A stretch of DNA of 64,000 nt from NCBI GenBank assembly GCA_003290165.1, contig QNQO01009193.1, forward strand, positions 62,001-126,000, read 5' to 3'. The position numbers were made by a program, and so were the translations under genes. The notes beneath the pieces were generated by a model that was not told the DNA's origin, ran no database searches, and saw nothing but the letters and a program-made list of their open reading frames with translations. Position 1 is the first letter of the stretch. Each line of letters opens with the position of its first letter. Positions 36,195-48,113 of this stretch are shown here, in pieces. Source of the DNA: Berberis thunbergii. Its lineage: Eukaryota > Streptophyta > Magnoliopsida > Ranunculales > Berberidaceae.

Positions 36195-37165
36195 AGCTCC
36201 ACCGACATCGTCGACGACACTGCCTGCCTCCGCCTCCCTCTCTCTCTCGCTCAATCCCTTCCCCCTCCATATTTCACTTGCGACAAGGCCACCTGTACCC
36301 TCAACTACCCCCTCTCATTTTTTCTATTTCACTCACGACAACGAAGCCCCTCCCCCTCCTAGTCTCCCTCTTCCTTTCTCTGTTTTTCACCCCCTTCCCT
36401 TTCCTTTTCCTCCTTTCTATTAAAAGAGATTCAGAAGTGGGAAAAGTGTGTGCAAGCATTGATTGAATTGTTCGATGCATTGGGGTTTCTGGTGGAGGAA
36501 AAAAATGTAAGGACATGTTGTTGAATTGGGAGATATTTGCAAGAGGATGGAAGAAGGGTTGTGCCCTTTTCAGTGCCAAGTTAGAAAGGTGTTTCATAGG
36601 ATTGTTAGGAGCAGGGCAGAGATTTTCGAGTTATTGGATCAAACTGGTAAATCTCCATCACTAGTATTTGTAACAGAAAAATTGTGTTCTATCAGAGTCG
36701 ACATTCTTGTGAATGTGGCAGAAATTTGTGAATGCAGTCACAAATGTGGGAGAATTCGTGTCATGTCAAAGAGTATTATCAACCTCAAAAGTTGGCTACT
36801 TGAGGTTGTTGCATTGTGAGTGACACAATGAAGATGGCAGGTGCTAACGAGTAAATAAATACTCAGAACTTCTTCACTGAGTGCCTAAGCTCTAAGGAAC
36901 ATACGCTCATTGAATTACTACATATTGCAGCAAGATGTTTCCAAACTATCATGTTCCGATGCAGTGACTATTTTGTTAATCAATATCAAAATGGCATGTA
37001 GGAGAAAAGAAAAAAAAAAAAAAAAAAAAGGGCGAGTGAGGAGATAGGTGGCTCTGTCTCAGGTGAAACAAGGAAGGGGAGGGGATTGAGTAAGAGAAAA
37101 GGGAGGCGGGCGTGGGGAAGGGCAGTGTCATCAACGATGTTGGTGGAAGCGAGGGTGGTGATGAA
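36195..37165. repeat. Inverted-repeat unit with an unassigned centre
   Basis: The CT-rich block 36195-36320 recurs in reverse complement at 37030-37165. Shared words are CCACCGACATCGTCGACGAC-like, CTCAATCCC, TTTCAC and GCCACCT. The centre (36440-36960) has an open stretch on the plus strand, 36526-36819, with eight cysteines, which I do not recognise. It may be a captured gene piece or chance. The outer parts do not match each other well. Confidence 0.45.
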
Positions 37166-38515
37166 ACAACGAGGCGATACATATCAACAAATTTTTTTTC
37201 TTGTAAAAGTAGCATGTCATTGTTACATAGGTTTTAAGGGACAAAACCATTTATTTCATACAAATGATATGACCTTTTTCTTTGGGGGTCTTATTTTTAT
37301 CACCTAATGTTTTACTAAAATCACCTAGTTACTAAAAACAACTCACACTCCCACCTCAAACTGACACTTCCTTTCATCTTTAACCTAAAACCACATTCAA
37401 CGGAAACCAAACAAACTTTTTACCGTCTCTTTTATACTCATATCTAAGACTCAAAAGTTTTCATTTCCTCTCAAAAATGATAAACTGCAGTCATTTTGAT
37501 AAGAAGAAATTAGCCCATGTTATCATTTTGACATGTAGAAGAATATGATTATTTTGTAAAAGTAAATAAGTGCAAGCTTATAATACAAAAATCCTTCATT
37601 CTCAAATTGGAGAAGGTGGAGTGTGGTCATGTGTTTACCCACTTTTATATTTTTATTTGTTGTGAGTTTTTTGTTGTTGGGATGTTTTTAGTTATTGTGG
37701 GGTTTTTACTAAAATTTAGGGTGAAAAGTTTTAAACACTCTAAAGAATTAAAAAAAAAAACACAGTTTTGCGTAAAGCCCCAAATTTTAGTATTACACGG
37801 TTTTATTTATTACCACCTCATTGACCACCATCCAAATATTGGGATTATGTTTTTTGTAATTTCAGTTTATGGTGGTCTACACAAAAAATATAGGATACTC
37901 AAGAACATGTCAGTATTGACGTGTTTGTGAATCGAGCTAAAACTTTATCACGACATTAGTCTACAAGTTCCCTAAAAAGTTAAGTTAAAATAGAGCAATG
38001 AAAAACATAATTCATTTACATTTAGGTTTAACATTTTTTTGTTACCTCTATCGTTGCTTAATGAATCGGGTTGAAGCTGCAACACATTATTCCAAGTATT
38101 AATCTACTGATTCCCTAAAAAGTTTACTTCAAAAAGATTAGTTAAAAGGATAGTTTGTTTGCAATTTGGTCGAGGTTTGACTTTGAATCAAGAAACGAAC
38201 TATACTCTATTGGGTTTTGCGCTTGAAACCTTGTATTTTTCTTATTTAGCACAAATCCCCAAAATTCGGGCACCTACTGCATACATCCACCATTTCCAGC
38301 CATCTAACTATTAAATGAGTTTTGACACCATTTTACTTTGTATCACCATTAGTTAGCATGTTAGATCATCATTCCCTCTCACCCTCCCTTTGTATCAGAG
38401 CAGACTTAAGGCGATTCCCCATCCGATTGTTCTCTCACACTTTCATATTTTCTCATTTTTATCTCCTACTAACTTTCAGCAAGCACATCCCCCTCCCTTA
38501 AATCTCTCATTCAAC
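37166..38515. other. Intergenic stretch without genes
   Basis: AT-rich sequence with no recognisable gene, RNA or repeat. Short open frames here have no protein character. Confidence 0.5.
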
Positions 38516-38661
38516 TGTCAAATATGACAAGCTTGGATTGAGGGCTGGAGATATGAACAGATGAAATGGAAGAGAAAAATGAAAAAGAGAAAGAAGATTC
38601 AAGAGATTTCAAGCAACTCACTCAATCAAATTGATTGGAGCCAAAACTATTCATTCGTTAC
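38516..38661 (-). repeat. 3' LTR fragment of the second gypsy element
   Basis: About 146 bp starting TGTCAAATATGACAAGC match the terminal part of the 5' LTR at 42921-43067. At about 38662 the match stops and integrase sequence begins, so the deletion runs from inside integrase into this LTR. Confidence 0.85.
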
Positions 38662-39721
38662 ATGATGACTAATTTACCATGAGAGATTGGCAGCCCTTCT
38701 ATGAAATCCATGGTAATATGCTACCACACATGATCTGGAACAGAAAGAGGTTGTAAGAGTCCACCATATTTGGTCTGTTCTCCCTTGTTCCTTTGGCAGA
38801 CGTCAGAAAAGGTGACATACTTCATGAGTTCAGTCTTCATTCCCGGCTAGAAGAACAATCGTTTTAAACGTTGGTAGGAGGCTTGGATGCCCGAGTGGCC
38901 ACCTAGAGCTGAAGAATGTAGTGACGCCAAAATCTGCTGTCTAAGGGTCCCTGAGGAGCCAATATAAAGCCATTGTTTGTACTTCAACAACCCATTATGT
39001 AAGGAATAATCAGGTACAACATTAGGAGAGATGCAGAGTTTGGTTATTATATCTTGAGCCCAAGAATCAACAAAATAACTCTGAATCATATCTGAGAGCC
39101 ATTGAGGAGTAGCTGATGTTACAGAAAAGCTAGGAGTTGTGGACATCAAGAAAGGGCATCTGCCACTATATTGTCATACCACTTCTTGTAACAAATTTGG
39201 TAGTCATAACCAAGGAGTTTAGTGACCCATTTATGTTGAAGGACAGTAGTAAGTTTCTGCTGCAGAAAGTGTTTGATGCTTTCATGATCAGTAAGTATGA
39301 AAAATGTGGAACCAAGCATGTTAGCTCTCCATTTCTGTAGAGCAAGTATGATTGCAAGCATATCCTTTTCATAAGTTGACAAACCCAGGTTCTTTTGGCT
39401 GAGGGCTTTGCTAAAATATGCAATGGGATGGCCGCCTTGTGATAAAACAACCCCAATACCAACGAAACAAGCATCTGTCTCCACAAAAAATGGCTTAGAA
39501 AAATCAGGTAACTGTAAAACAGGGGTACTAGTCATTGCAGTCTTAAGGCTATGAAAGGCATGTTGAGCTGCTGAAGACCAAAGAAAGACATCCTTTTTTA
39601 GTAAATCAGTCAAGGGCTTAGTTATTTGACAATAGCCTTTGACAAATCGCCTGTAATATCCAGTGAGTCCAAGGAAACCATGCAGAGTTTTTAAATTAGT
39701 TGGAGGTGGCCAGGACAACAT
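38662..39721 (-). pseudogene. Gypsy RNase H and integrase N-terminus remnant
   Basis: The reading from 39721 down begins with the connection motif LHGFLGLTGYYRRFVKGY. RNase H follows with all four acidic positions (ETDA, TYEKDML, LTDHES, VADALS). A separate frame (38847-39149) carries the first histidines of the integrase zinc finger (ALGGHSG) and stops at a TAG after RLKRLFF. Further on the CQRNK part and MDFIEGLP, with the first catalytic aspartate, are readable before the sequence ends in the LTR fragment. The other two catalytic residues are deleted. Confidence 0.85.
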
Positions 39722-40409
39722 AGCAAAGATTTAGATTGGTCAACAACAACACCCTGGTTGGTGATTACATGGCCTAGATAGTTCAAATGAGTTTGACCAA
39801 ATGATCACTTGATAAGCTTAGCAAATAAATAGTGTTTTCTTAGGGTGGATAAGGCAAGTTGGAGGTGTTGTAAGTGTTGATCAAAATAGGAGCTGTAAAT
39901 GAGAATATCATTAAAAAAAAAATGAACTTGCGCAAGTAAGGCTAAAAAATGTGGTTCATTAGTGCTTGAAAAGTGGCTGGGGCGTTGGTTAAGCTGAAGG
40001 GCATCACTTTGAAATCAAAGTGGTTGTGATGTGTTTTAAAAGTTGTTTTATGCACATCACTAGGGTGAACTAACACTTGATGATAACCGGATCTAAGATC
40101 AATTTTGGAAAAAATGGTTGCACCGTGAAGTTCATCAATGAGAGGCATAGGAAAGGTGTCTTTAATAGTTAGGGCATTCAACCTTCGATAATCAACACAA
40201 AATCTCCAGGTGCTGTCTTTCTTTTCTAATAGGATTGGGGTCGCGTAAGGGCTGTGAGAGTGTTGGATAAGACCTGATTCCAACATTTCAAATACTAATT
40301 GCTCCACTACTGCCTTGTGCATATAAGGAATCCTATAAGGGGCTTGTGATGGTGGAAGGGAAGAATGTTGTAGAGGGATTTTATGATCAAGTGATCGTGT
40401 AGGAGGCAA
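39722..40409 (-). pseudogene. Gypsy reverse transcriptase remnant
   Basis: The frame 40409-39942 contains the fingers and palm motifs PYATPILLEKKDSTWRFCVD, FSKIDLRSGYHQ (first catalytic aspartate) and LTNAPATFQALMN, then a stop after MNHIF. In another frame the catalytic motif follows as FFNDILIYS. The codon at 39910-39912 is AAT, so the first aspartate of the usual FDD is replaced by asparagine. Together with the frameshift this makes the enzyme inactive. Confidence 0.85.
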
Positions 40410-41000
40410 GGTTGTTGGGGTCTGAAAAATGTCTTGAAAAGAGTCCAGAAGAGTTGTAAGAGCAGGGTCTGGACTGGAATGACAGAGATAGAAAATAATT
40501 GGCCTATGAAACAGGGAACCTTCTGCTTGAGAAACTTAGAGAACTTTGAAGACTCTAAAAGGGATAGTGAAGCAGAATCAGGCAGACCCTGTAATGTGAT
40601 GTTTTTCCCTTTGTATTGGAAGGAGATTTGAAGAGTTTGAAGATTGAAAACAATGTTACCCAAAGGTTTTAACCAATCACCTCCTAGCGCCATATCATAG
40701 CTTCCTAGAGGTAAGACTCGTATGGTACCCTCAAACAAATGGTTTTGCATACTCCAAATCAGTGGTTGGCATAAAAGCCTGGCTTATTAAATGTTGTCCA
40801 TTAGCTACTTTCACCAGCATTTGAGGGGTGAGGACAGTTGGCCAATGAGTATCTTTGATGACCTTAGGATCCACAAAACTATGAGTGTTGCCAGTGTCAA
40901 TGAGGATAGAGATAGTTTGCTTTTTGATATACCCTTTCAACAAAATGGTATTGGATGAATAGCTGCCCTGAATTGCATGAATAGATAGTTCCATGTCGGA
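40410..41000 (-). pseudogene. Gypsy aspartic protease remnant
   Basis: The minus strand encodes SILIDTGNTHSFVDP, with the DTG active site of retropepsins, followed by VANGQ and, in a shifted frame, LPLGSYDMALGGDWLKPLG, the usual flap and end region of plant gypsy proteases. A frameshift near 40740 separates the two parts. Confidence 0.8.
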
Positions 41001-41063
41001 TGGTATTTCAGGAAGAAGGTTTTAGTGTCAATAGGTGGTGAAGGTAGAGAATCTGACAGTTCT

Positions 41064-42620
41064 TCATCTAAGCCCAGAATGTATAGCTGTTGGGTGTTTA
41101 CACTTGTGACCAAGTTTGTAAACTTCGTCACAATTATAACACAAACATTTATCTCTCATTTGTTTCATTTGAAAGGGAGTCAATCTCCTGATTGGAGGGT
41201 TTGTATTGGTAAACCCTGTGGGGGAAGAATTGGACTGTTGTGAGAGAGTGACAAGTTTGTTGAGGTTCAGGGATTGTGATGGAAGGTTGGCATGAATAGT
41301 CTTGGTCATTGGGGAAGTCTTATTCCATGATGAATAAGAGTAAGGCTGACGTGTAGGAAGTGTAGTGGTATCTGAAGGTAAAGAAGATGGAGGACAATTT
41401 TCTTGTAATCTGGCTAAAGAAAATGCTTGGGCAACAGAAGTAGGGTTAAACATTTGCACTACTGTTTTAATAGAGGGTTTAAGACCACTTAAAAAAACTT
41501 AAGACAAAGTAGGTGTCCGACAAAGAGGGGTTATTAAGCACTATTAGGGATTTTAGTGCTTCAAAATTTTCATAATAGTCCCCTACATTCCGATCTTGAG
41601 ACAACTTATTCAAGGAATCCACGTAGTTGTCTGCAAGAGGGTTATCAAATCTTAAACACAGATCGTGAACCAACTGAGGCCAGGAAACAATAGGGTGATT
41701 CAATTGAAAATCTAAAAACCAAACATCAGCTTTCAGATCTAGATGAATTGAAGCAATAACAATTTTCAATTCATCATCAATGTTATGTAGAGTAAAGAAT
41801 TGATTGCATTTCTTAACCCATGATCTATGATTTTTCCCATTAAATCGTGGAAAATCAATCTTAGGGAATCGAAATTCATTACCTCCACCAACCAAGGGAA
41901 GGTGGGTAGGAGTTCGTATTGGGTTGGTGTTCGTCCCCGTGACTTGAGAATTGCAGGATTCTCCTTATTCTGGATTGATTTTGCTCCCTTTGAGCATCTG
42001 AAGAAGCTCCCTTTGGCATGAACAGTGTTGGTCATTGGGGAAGTCTTATTCCATGATGAATAAGAGTAAGGCTGGCGTGTAGGAAGTGTAGTGGTATCTG
42101 AAGGTAAAGAAGATGGAGGACAATTTTCTTGTAATTTGGCTAAAGAAAATGCTTGGGCAATAGAAGTAGGGTTAAACATTTGCACTACTGTTTTAATAGA
42201 GGGTTTAAGACCACTTAAAAAACTTAAGACAAAGTAGGCGTCCGACAAAGAGGGGTTACTAAGCACTATTAGGGATTTTAGTGCTTCAAAATTTTCATAA
42301 TAGTCCCCTACATTCCAATCTTGAGACAACTTATTCAAGGAATCCACGTAGTTGTCTGCAAGAGGGTTCTCAAATCTTAAACACAGATCGTGAACCAACT
42401 GAGGCCAGGAAACAATAGGGCGACTCAATTGATAATCTAAAAACCAAACATCAGCTTTCAGATCTAGATGAATTGAAGCAATAGCAATTTTCAATTCCTC
42501 ATCAATGTTATGTAGAGTAAAGAATTGATTGCATTTCTTAACCCATGATCTACGATTTTTCCCATCAAATCGTGGAAAATCAATCTTAGGGAATCGAAAT
42601 TCATTACCTCCACCAACCAA
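41064..42620 (-). pseudogene. Gypsy gag region, partly duplicated
   Basis: The first copy begins at 42620 (MVGGGNEFRFPKIDFPRF), passes the capsid-like RSWVKKCNQFF and DNYVDSLNKLSQ motifs, and continues past the duplication joint into leader sequence. The second copy begins at 41895, again MVGGGNEFRFPKIDF. It is frameshifted by one extra base in an A run near 41489, and continues from 41459 to a zinc knuckle, CYNCDEVYKLGHKC, at about 41100. A virus-like coat protein could not be made from this arrangement. Confidence 0.85.
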
Positions 42621-42731
42621 GGGAGGGTGGGTAGGAGTTCGTATTGGGTTGGTGTTCGTCCCCGTGACTTGAGAATTGCAGGATTCTCCTTATTCTGGAT
42701 TGATTTTGCTCCCTTTGACCATCTGAAGAAG
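41287..42731 (-). repeat. Tandem duplication of about 0.72 kb in gag
   Basis: The unit 41287-42006 is repeated at 42013-42731 with a period of 725-726 bp and only scattered differences. Left joints share TTGGCATGAA, right joints CATCTGAAGAAG. The unit covers the N-terminal half of gag plus its untranslated leader. Confidence 0.88.
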
Positions 42732-42904
42732 TTGATCCATCTTTGGATCGAGCCTCTTCTCTTGTGCTTTACTCGCTTGAGCCAAACGCCTCAGTTCCAC
42801 CTTGATCATATCGATCTGCCCTTGTTTTTTTTTGTTTCCTTCATAAAGCTCTCAATCTCGCATGCTCTGGTTCCCATGATTGAGTTCTAGGGTTCTGGAT
42901 CAGA

Positions 42905-42918
42905 CTACTCTGATACCA
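42905..42918 (-). other. Primer binding site of the second gypsy element
   Basis: Read on the minus strand, TGGTATCAGAGTAG lies two bases after the 5' LTR end. TGGTATCAGAG is complementary to the 3' end of the initiator methionine tRNA, the usual primer of plant LTR retrotransposons. Confidence 0.85.
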
Positions 42919-42920
42919 AT

Positions 42921-43326
42921 TGTCAGGTATGACAAGCTTGGATCGAGGGCTGGAGATATGAACAGATGAAATGGAAGAGAAAAATGAAAAAGAGAAAGAA
43001 GATTAAAGAGATTTCAAGCAACTCTTTCAATCAAATTGGTTGGAGCCAAAACTATTCATGCATTACCTGCCTTATTGAGTCTATTAGTTCCCCCTTTTAT
43101 AAGTGGGGTTGTTACAACAGCAAAACAAATTGTTCAGTATCCACCAGACACGTGTATTTGTACAGTGTCTAACTACCCTTACTCCTCTTATTACAAAACT
43201 ACCCCTGGCCCAAATATTTGAATTTCCTGTCAGTTCCCCATTAATTGGAGTTGTCATTGTTGATGTTGAGTTGGCCCCGTTTGTCGTTGTTGTTCTTCTT
43301 TCCAATATTTGCAAAAACTTTGAACA
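42921..43326 (-). repeat. 5' LTR of the second gypsy element
   Basis: The inner end is fixed by the primer site (TGTCAGGTATGAC on the plus strand). The outer end is placed at TGAACA (43326) because it gives a CA/TG border and a near match to the other flank. A TATA box (TTATAAAAG) lies on the minus strand at about 43094-43103. The outer border is less certain than the inner. Confidence 0.7.
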
Positions 43327-43331
43327 TCAGC

Positions 43332-45402
43332 TTCAAAATTAGTTGCACTATGTGAACTTTCAGCTGTGCAGGTTCTTACTGATTTTTATATTGTCACCTT
43401 TCTCTTTCTTCCAATTCATTGAATCTTTTAACCCACCCCAACAACGAATTCCAATCTTGATTTTTCTAATTTGCTGGGTAGGTATAAAATGAGTCGGTTG
43501 TGGTCCAGATCCACATATGCATCTAAAAAAATAAAAAAAATTCATACGAGGCCAGATCCTAAAACCTCATACTATATCCAGACGAAAATGGAAAATGTAA
43601 AATGGATAAACCGTATCTAACCTAGTGTCGGGCAAAATTTACCTTCAACCTCTTTAGATGTCGGCTAGGAAATCTAAGGTGGAAATTGGATGTTCTGGAT
43701 GCAATGGAACAATAGGGGGAGCGTACCTGCAAATCTACTAGCTCAAGTTAGTGAAATTTTCATACCTTAAAGGATGAGTAGCACCCCCATTTTAATATGT
43801 TTTTCTGTAAGTGTTTATTTATTGCATTTCATATCAATAAATATTTTTCTTTATGTAAGGTAGTAATGGGGCATAAATCAAGCCCACATTCTCTTTGTAA
43901 TCACGATATTGGTCACTGCTAGTCAACGATAGTCAATAGTAGGCATATGTTAGTAACTTGACCATGAGTCAAGGGAGTGGACTTATGGCCTTGAGGGGTG
44001 TTAGCAACGGGAGTTTGATCTTGCTCGCCAAGCATCTTAGTGCACCATTGTGTGTGTTATTCAAGGATTGTGTAAGATAAGTCCACATACATGGAGCAGT
44101 CTAGATCACCGTATTTGGATGAGATATGTTTTTTTTTTTTGAAATGGATTAAATTCGAATTGGGGTAATAAATATCATAGAATCACAAATACATTGCATG
44201 TAATTTTGAATCATACACCATGGGATCTAATATCATATTTTCAGCTGGAGTTTTTTCAATTAAAAATTAGAAATAGTCTATGTAGTTTATTATGTAGTCA
44301 TTCGAAACGACAGCAACATAATAGTCTACAACAAAAATCAATATATAGCAGCATTACAGTTTGAAAAAAATGAACATTGGGCAATAAGTATCCAATAGTT
44401 TAACACAACAAAGATCTGAATAAGAGTTCAAGCTTGTATACATCAAAGTTTAATGTGTAGCATAGTATTTAAACAAAGAAAACATCATAATACATGGAAT
44501 TAGCATAAGACTAAAACTCTAATGAGAATTTGAACACATCAACCGAGGTGTGAATGTACTAGAAAACAATGTGCATTAGGCAAATAAAAGTGAATTAGGA
44601 CAAACTAACACATTTAAGTTTTGAATTTTAACTCACCCATATTTATGTCACCCTAGGGAGCAAATGCTCGAATGGGAATAGATAGCTCATTGAGAATGCT
44701 ATAGTGAATGGAAATTTGACCTTGTAAGGTTGTGGGCATCAGCTCATAAGCAACACTCTTGTTGAATGTATATATCTTTGTACTATTGTAAGTTCACGGC
44801 TATTGAATTCTAAGAGCTTGTGAGTCGTAGTGAACACTCCAAAAAGTACATCAAAAAGAGTATTGATAATATGTAATATCATTTCGTCAATTACAAATTA
44901 CAAAATAGAAAAACTAAAGTTTAAATATGAACTACAATAATGCGAATTATGATTTAAAGAACTAAAGTTGTAATATGGCATATCATCCACCTGTTAGGTA
45001 CTTCTTTACTTCTTAGCATTACAACATCATTATATGTCACTCTACATTCATCAACAAATGTGTCTCCAACCCCCAACACCAAATACAAATCACATTCAAT
45101 GATGACATGGTCATTAAGATATACTTGTAGTTCAATCAACAAAATCAAACATGCCAGTGTCAACTCCAAGTGACAATGATTAGGAAGAACATTCCTCCAA
45201 CTTAGTTTCATAATCTAACCATACATGAGATACATCTTATTAGTAAAGCCTATGCACCACATGGATTATTTTTTGGAGGGGGTGGGTAAGATTCTTCATT
45301 CTACATTTGAAATCCAAAGGTTGTACAATTTAGAATTCAAAGAACTCCTATATTGACCAACGATTGTGGCTCCTATGCTAAAAACTATAACCCATATGCA
45401 AT
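43332..45402. other. Intergenic stretch without recognised genes
   Basis: No gene, RNA or repeat is recognisable. A minus-strand open stretch (44954-45211, 85 codons) has a protein-like composition (VYLNDHVIIECDLYLVLGVG) but matches nothing I know. Confidence 0.45.
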
Positions 45403-45881
45403 TGTCACTACACCATAAATGACATGTAACACGCTAATTTTGTTACAAAAAAATTTGTAACACCAGAAAAATCTTGCAAATAATGACATTACAAATATTA
45501 GTAACATCTCGATGTGTTACAACCTTCAAATTTCGTAACAGTTATCCAATGTTACTAATGTCATTGTAGTATGTTACAATGTTCAAACAATAGCAAATCT
45601 CGATGTGTTACAATTTTTTTTTTTTTTACAAAAATCAATATGTAAAATTTTATTTGTTTTCAATTAAATAAAAAAATGTAACAACAAATGAATGACATCC
45701 AATGAGATTATAAAACCCAAATATTCAAATACCAATGTTAATACCCAAATTAAAATAATTTTGCAACCATTACAAAATAAAATAGTTGCAATCAATTACA
45801 ACATTGTTTCTCATATTGGATCAATATTTTTTTTTAAAGTACAGATATCAAATACATCATTAGTATGCTAACACAAGTTCA

Positions 45882-46032
45882 ACGAGCTAGACCAAAATCA
45901 CAAATTTTTGCTTTCCAAAAAAAAAAAAAATCACAAATCTTTACATCACAGAGTTCAACAAAAAGTTGTTTGGTTTTAAATCTATATGAATGACATTCGC
46001 AGAATGTATATATTTCAACCCTACAGAAAGTG
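45882..46032 (-). pseudogene. MAP kinase catalytic-loop exon fragment
   Basis: After an acceptor ending TTTGTGCAG the minus strand reads [20 protein letters not shown] and, in another frame, VKICDFGLAR. This is the catalytic loop and start of the activation segment of plant MAP kinases ([19 protein letters not shown] and LKICDFGLAR). The catalytic HRD is HID here. Bases are lost before CDVKICD, shifting the frame, and KICD is duplicated around a T run. Only one exon is present and it cannot encode a kinase. Captured by CACTA element 1. Confidence 0.75.
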
Positions 46033-47848
46033 CTGCACAAAACAATGACACAAATGTCAGTTATCACTCATGACTCAACTAGAGCTAGCTATTAGTAAGC
46101 AAATTGACTTTATGTTCATTCAAGGATTTCTCTCAAAGTACCTGACTGTGTTCCTTCCCCAATCTTTTCAAAATTTTCTCATACTGCAAGATTTACATTA
46201 CATAAGTTACAGGCCAAAAAAGAAAAGATGGATTCATTACCTGATCCATCTAAACGAGTTTAGATGAAACAACTCAACAAAGAAAAATATGGACCAAGAC
46301 GAGAATAAAGACAAAAGAAATATGTCAAGGATTAACAAAAAATTAGAACTAACGATTTTAGACCGACAAAAGAATAATCTGCTAAAAAAACAAGATTAGA
46401 ATACTTAGCAAACCAATATCCAACAATTGGCAATTAGCCAACCATAAAATCATGAGCCAAAGAACCGATATCAATTACATAGTAAAAAGACGAGAAAACT
46501 CTAGCTTCAAGGAAGAGAATACTTAGCAAGGTAGTTGATTTAAATCTTAAATTCCATCTATACTATTTAATAATAGCATACAAACAATTATAAGAAATAA
46601 TAATAACGATTAAACAGAGTAGAGAGAAAGAAAAATTTTAATGGAAGAGAGAGGACATAGGGATTGGGGACAGGGAGGGCAAATAATGTCAGGTCAAAAG
46701 TTGTCTTAGCATTGAATCAATACTTGAACCATTTCTAAAGTCTTACGCTGCAACCTGTAAATTATTTATAAATGTAAATTATTTATAAAGTATTGGTATG
46801 AACTGATACTTGAGGATAATTCTTGATTGGAACAAAATATCTGATGGAGATCTCCATCAGTGTCCATTAGCTCAGCGAGAGTCTCCTCCCATAATAGGCA
46901 ACAATATACAATTTGGAAAAGTTGGAGAAACTACTCACATAATGGGCACTCCCACCAACTTGAGTTTCATGCTAAACCATCCAAATCTGTAACTCTGTTT
47001 TGTTTGGAACCCACAACCTATATCACCAAACAAAATTAGATACTAAAAACCAATCAACACAAGTTGATCCAACTCCAAACAATTTTACATATATACCAGT
47101 ATCCTGGTCAAGGGAGAGAAACTAAATCTGCCCAAAGAATAGAAGAGGTTTTCTTCTTTTCCCCTCTGAGTCTCAGCTGGATCTGTGTGTGGAAGAGGAG
47201 ACTATCAAGTATAAATGTAGTGTTTACAGGTTGCCAAAGGTGTGCTAAAATATATACTGAAACTTTTAGATTTAAAAGCTACAGACCATAAACAAACACA
47301 ACTTTTATTTGTTATATCAATGAATGAATAAAATCTTCAGTTTGAAATTAATAGACCCCAAGAACCAATAATTGCAACCTTAATTCAGACAGGAAAACAG
47401 AACCACTTCACTCGATCATAATCCTTGAACAGAGAGAATTGGCCTCGACTTTATTCAGCGAGAGTTTAACATAGACTATAAGAAAACATCAACACCTACC
47501 TCATTCTAACTATTACTGACATCAATCTATGCTACGATAATAGGGTTCTTCACAAATCTGCCATAATTCCTAAATCAGCCTAGTCGTGGAAGCAACAGGG
47601 AAGATAATATCTCCGTCAAGGAGAGGAAGACATATTATCTAGCAACTTTTGAATAGGATCCATCCAGGCTCTTTAAACATTTAACAACAACATGAGCAAA
47701 CTAAAAAATATATGGTTATAAGAGTAAGAAACAAGAAAGTTGACAGTCACACATTTTTTGACTGAAAATAAACATTACATTAAGGACCTGCATAGGATAA
47801 GCAATGAAACTAACATGCATATTCAACCACAGCACTAAAAATTTGTAC

Positions 47849-47920
47849 CTTTCCAAGTAAAACGATTGGAAGCGGTGTTCCTTTGGTAGGTAAGCTTATA
47901 AGAGCATGCAAGTCATTGAC
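47849..47920 (-). pseudogene. PEX11 exon 2 fragment
   Basis: The minus strand encodes VNDLHALISLPTKGTPLPIV then LLGK before donor GTACAA, which matches the next block of PEX11. The usual acceptor AG just before VND is missing (CT instead). No later PEX11 exons were found in the element, so less than half the gene was captured or kept. Confidence 0.8.
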
Positions 47921-48113
47921 AGTGCAGTTGATGACGCAAACATGAGAAAAATCATTTTTTTGTGGATAAATTATGAAGTAAACTGAATGAGGTCATGATG
48001 GTTTATTCAAATGCGAAAGAAATATCACAATCAGAGAAGCTACCAGAAGTGAAAAAGATAACCAAAAGACGATCCAATCTCAAGGGTAGTGAGACGAAAA
48101 CAAACAAACTTAC

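Larger units (their letters stand above)
38516..43326 (-). mobile_element. Second Ty3/gypsy retrotransposon, minus strand, deleted and partly duplicated
   Basis: Order on the minus strand is 5' LTR (42921-43326), primer site, gag, protease, reverse transcriptase, RNase H, the start of integrase, then a fragment of the 3' LTR (38516-38661). The outer flanks TCAAC (38511-38515) and TCAGC (43327-43331) differ at one base and may be the target duplication. The integrase core, C-terminus, polypurine tract and most of the 3' LTR are deleted. A 0.72 kb segment of gag and its leader is duplicated in tandem. Many stops and frameshifts make it inactive. Confidence 0.88.

Noticed and set aside
36160..36466. 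Proline/serine/leucine-rich open frames on the plus strand
   Set aside because: Simple CT-rich sequence stays open in several frames. It is one arm of the inverted repeat.
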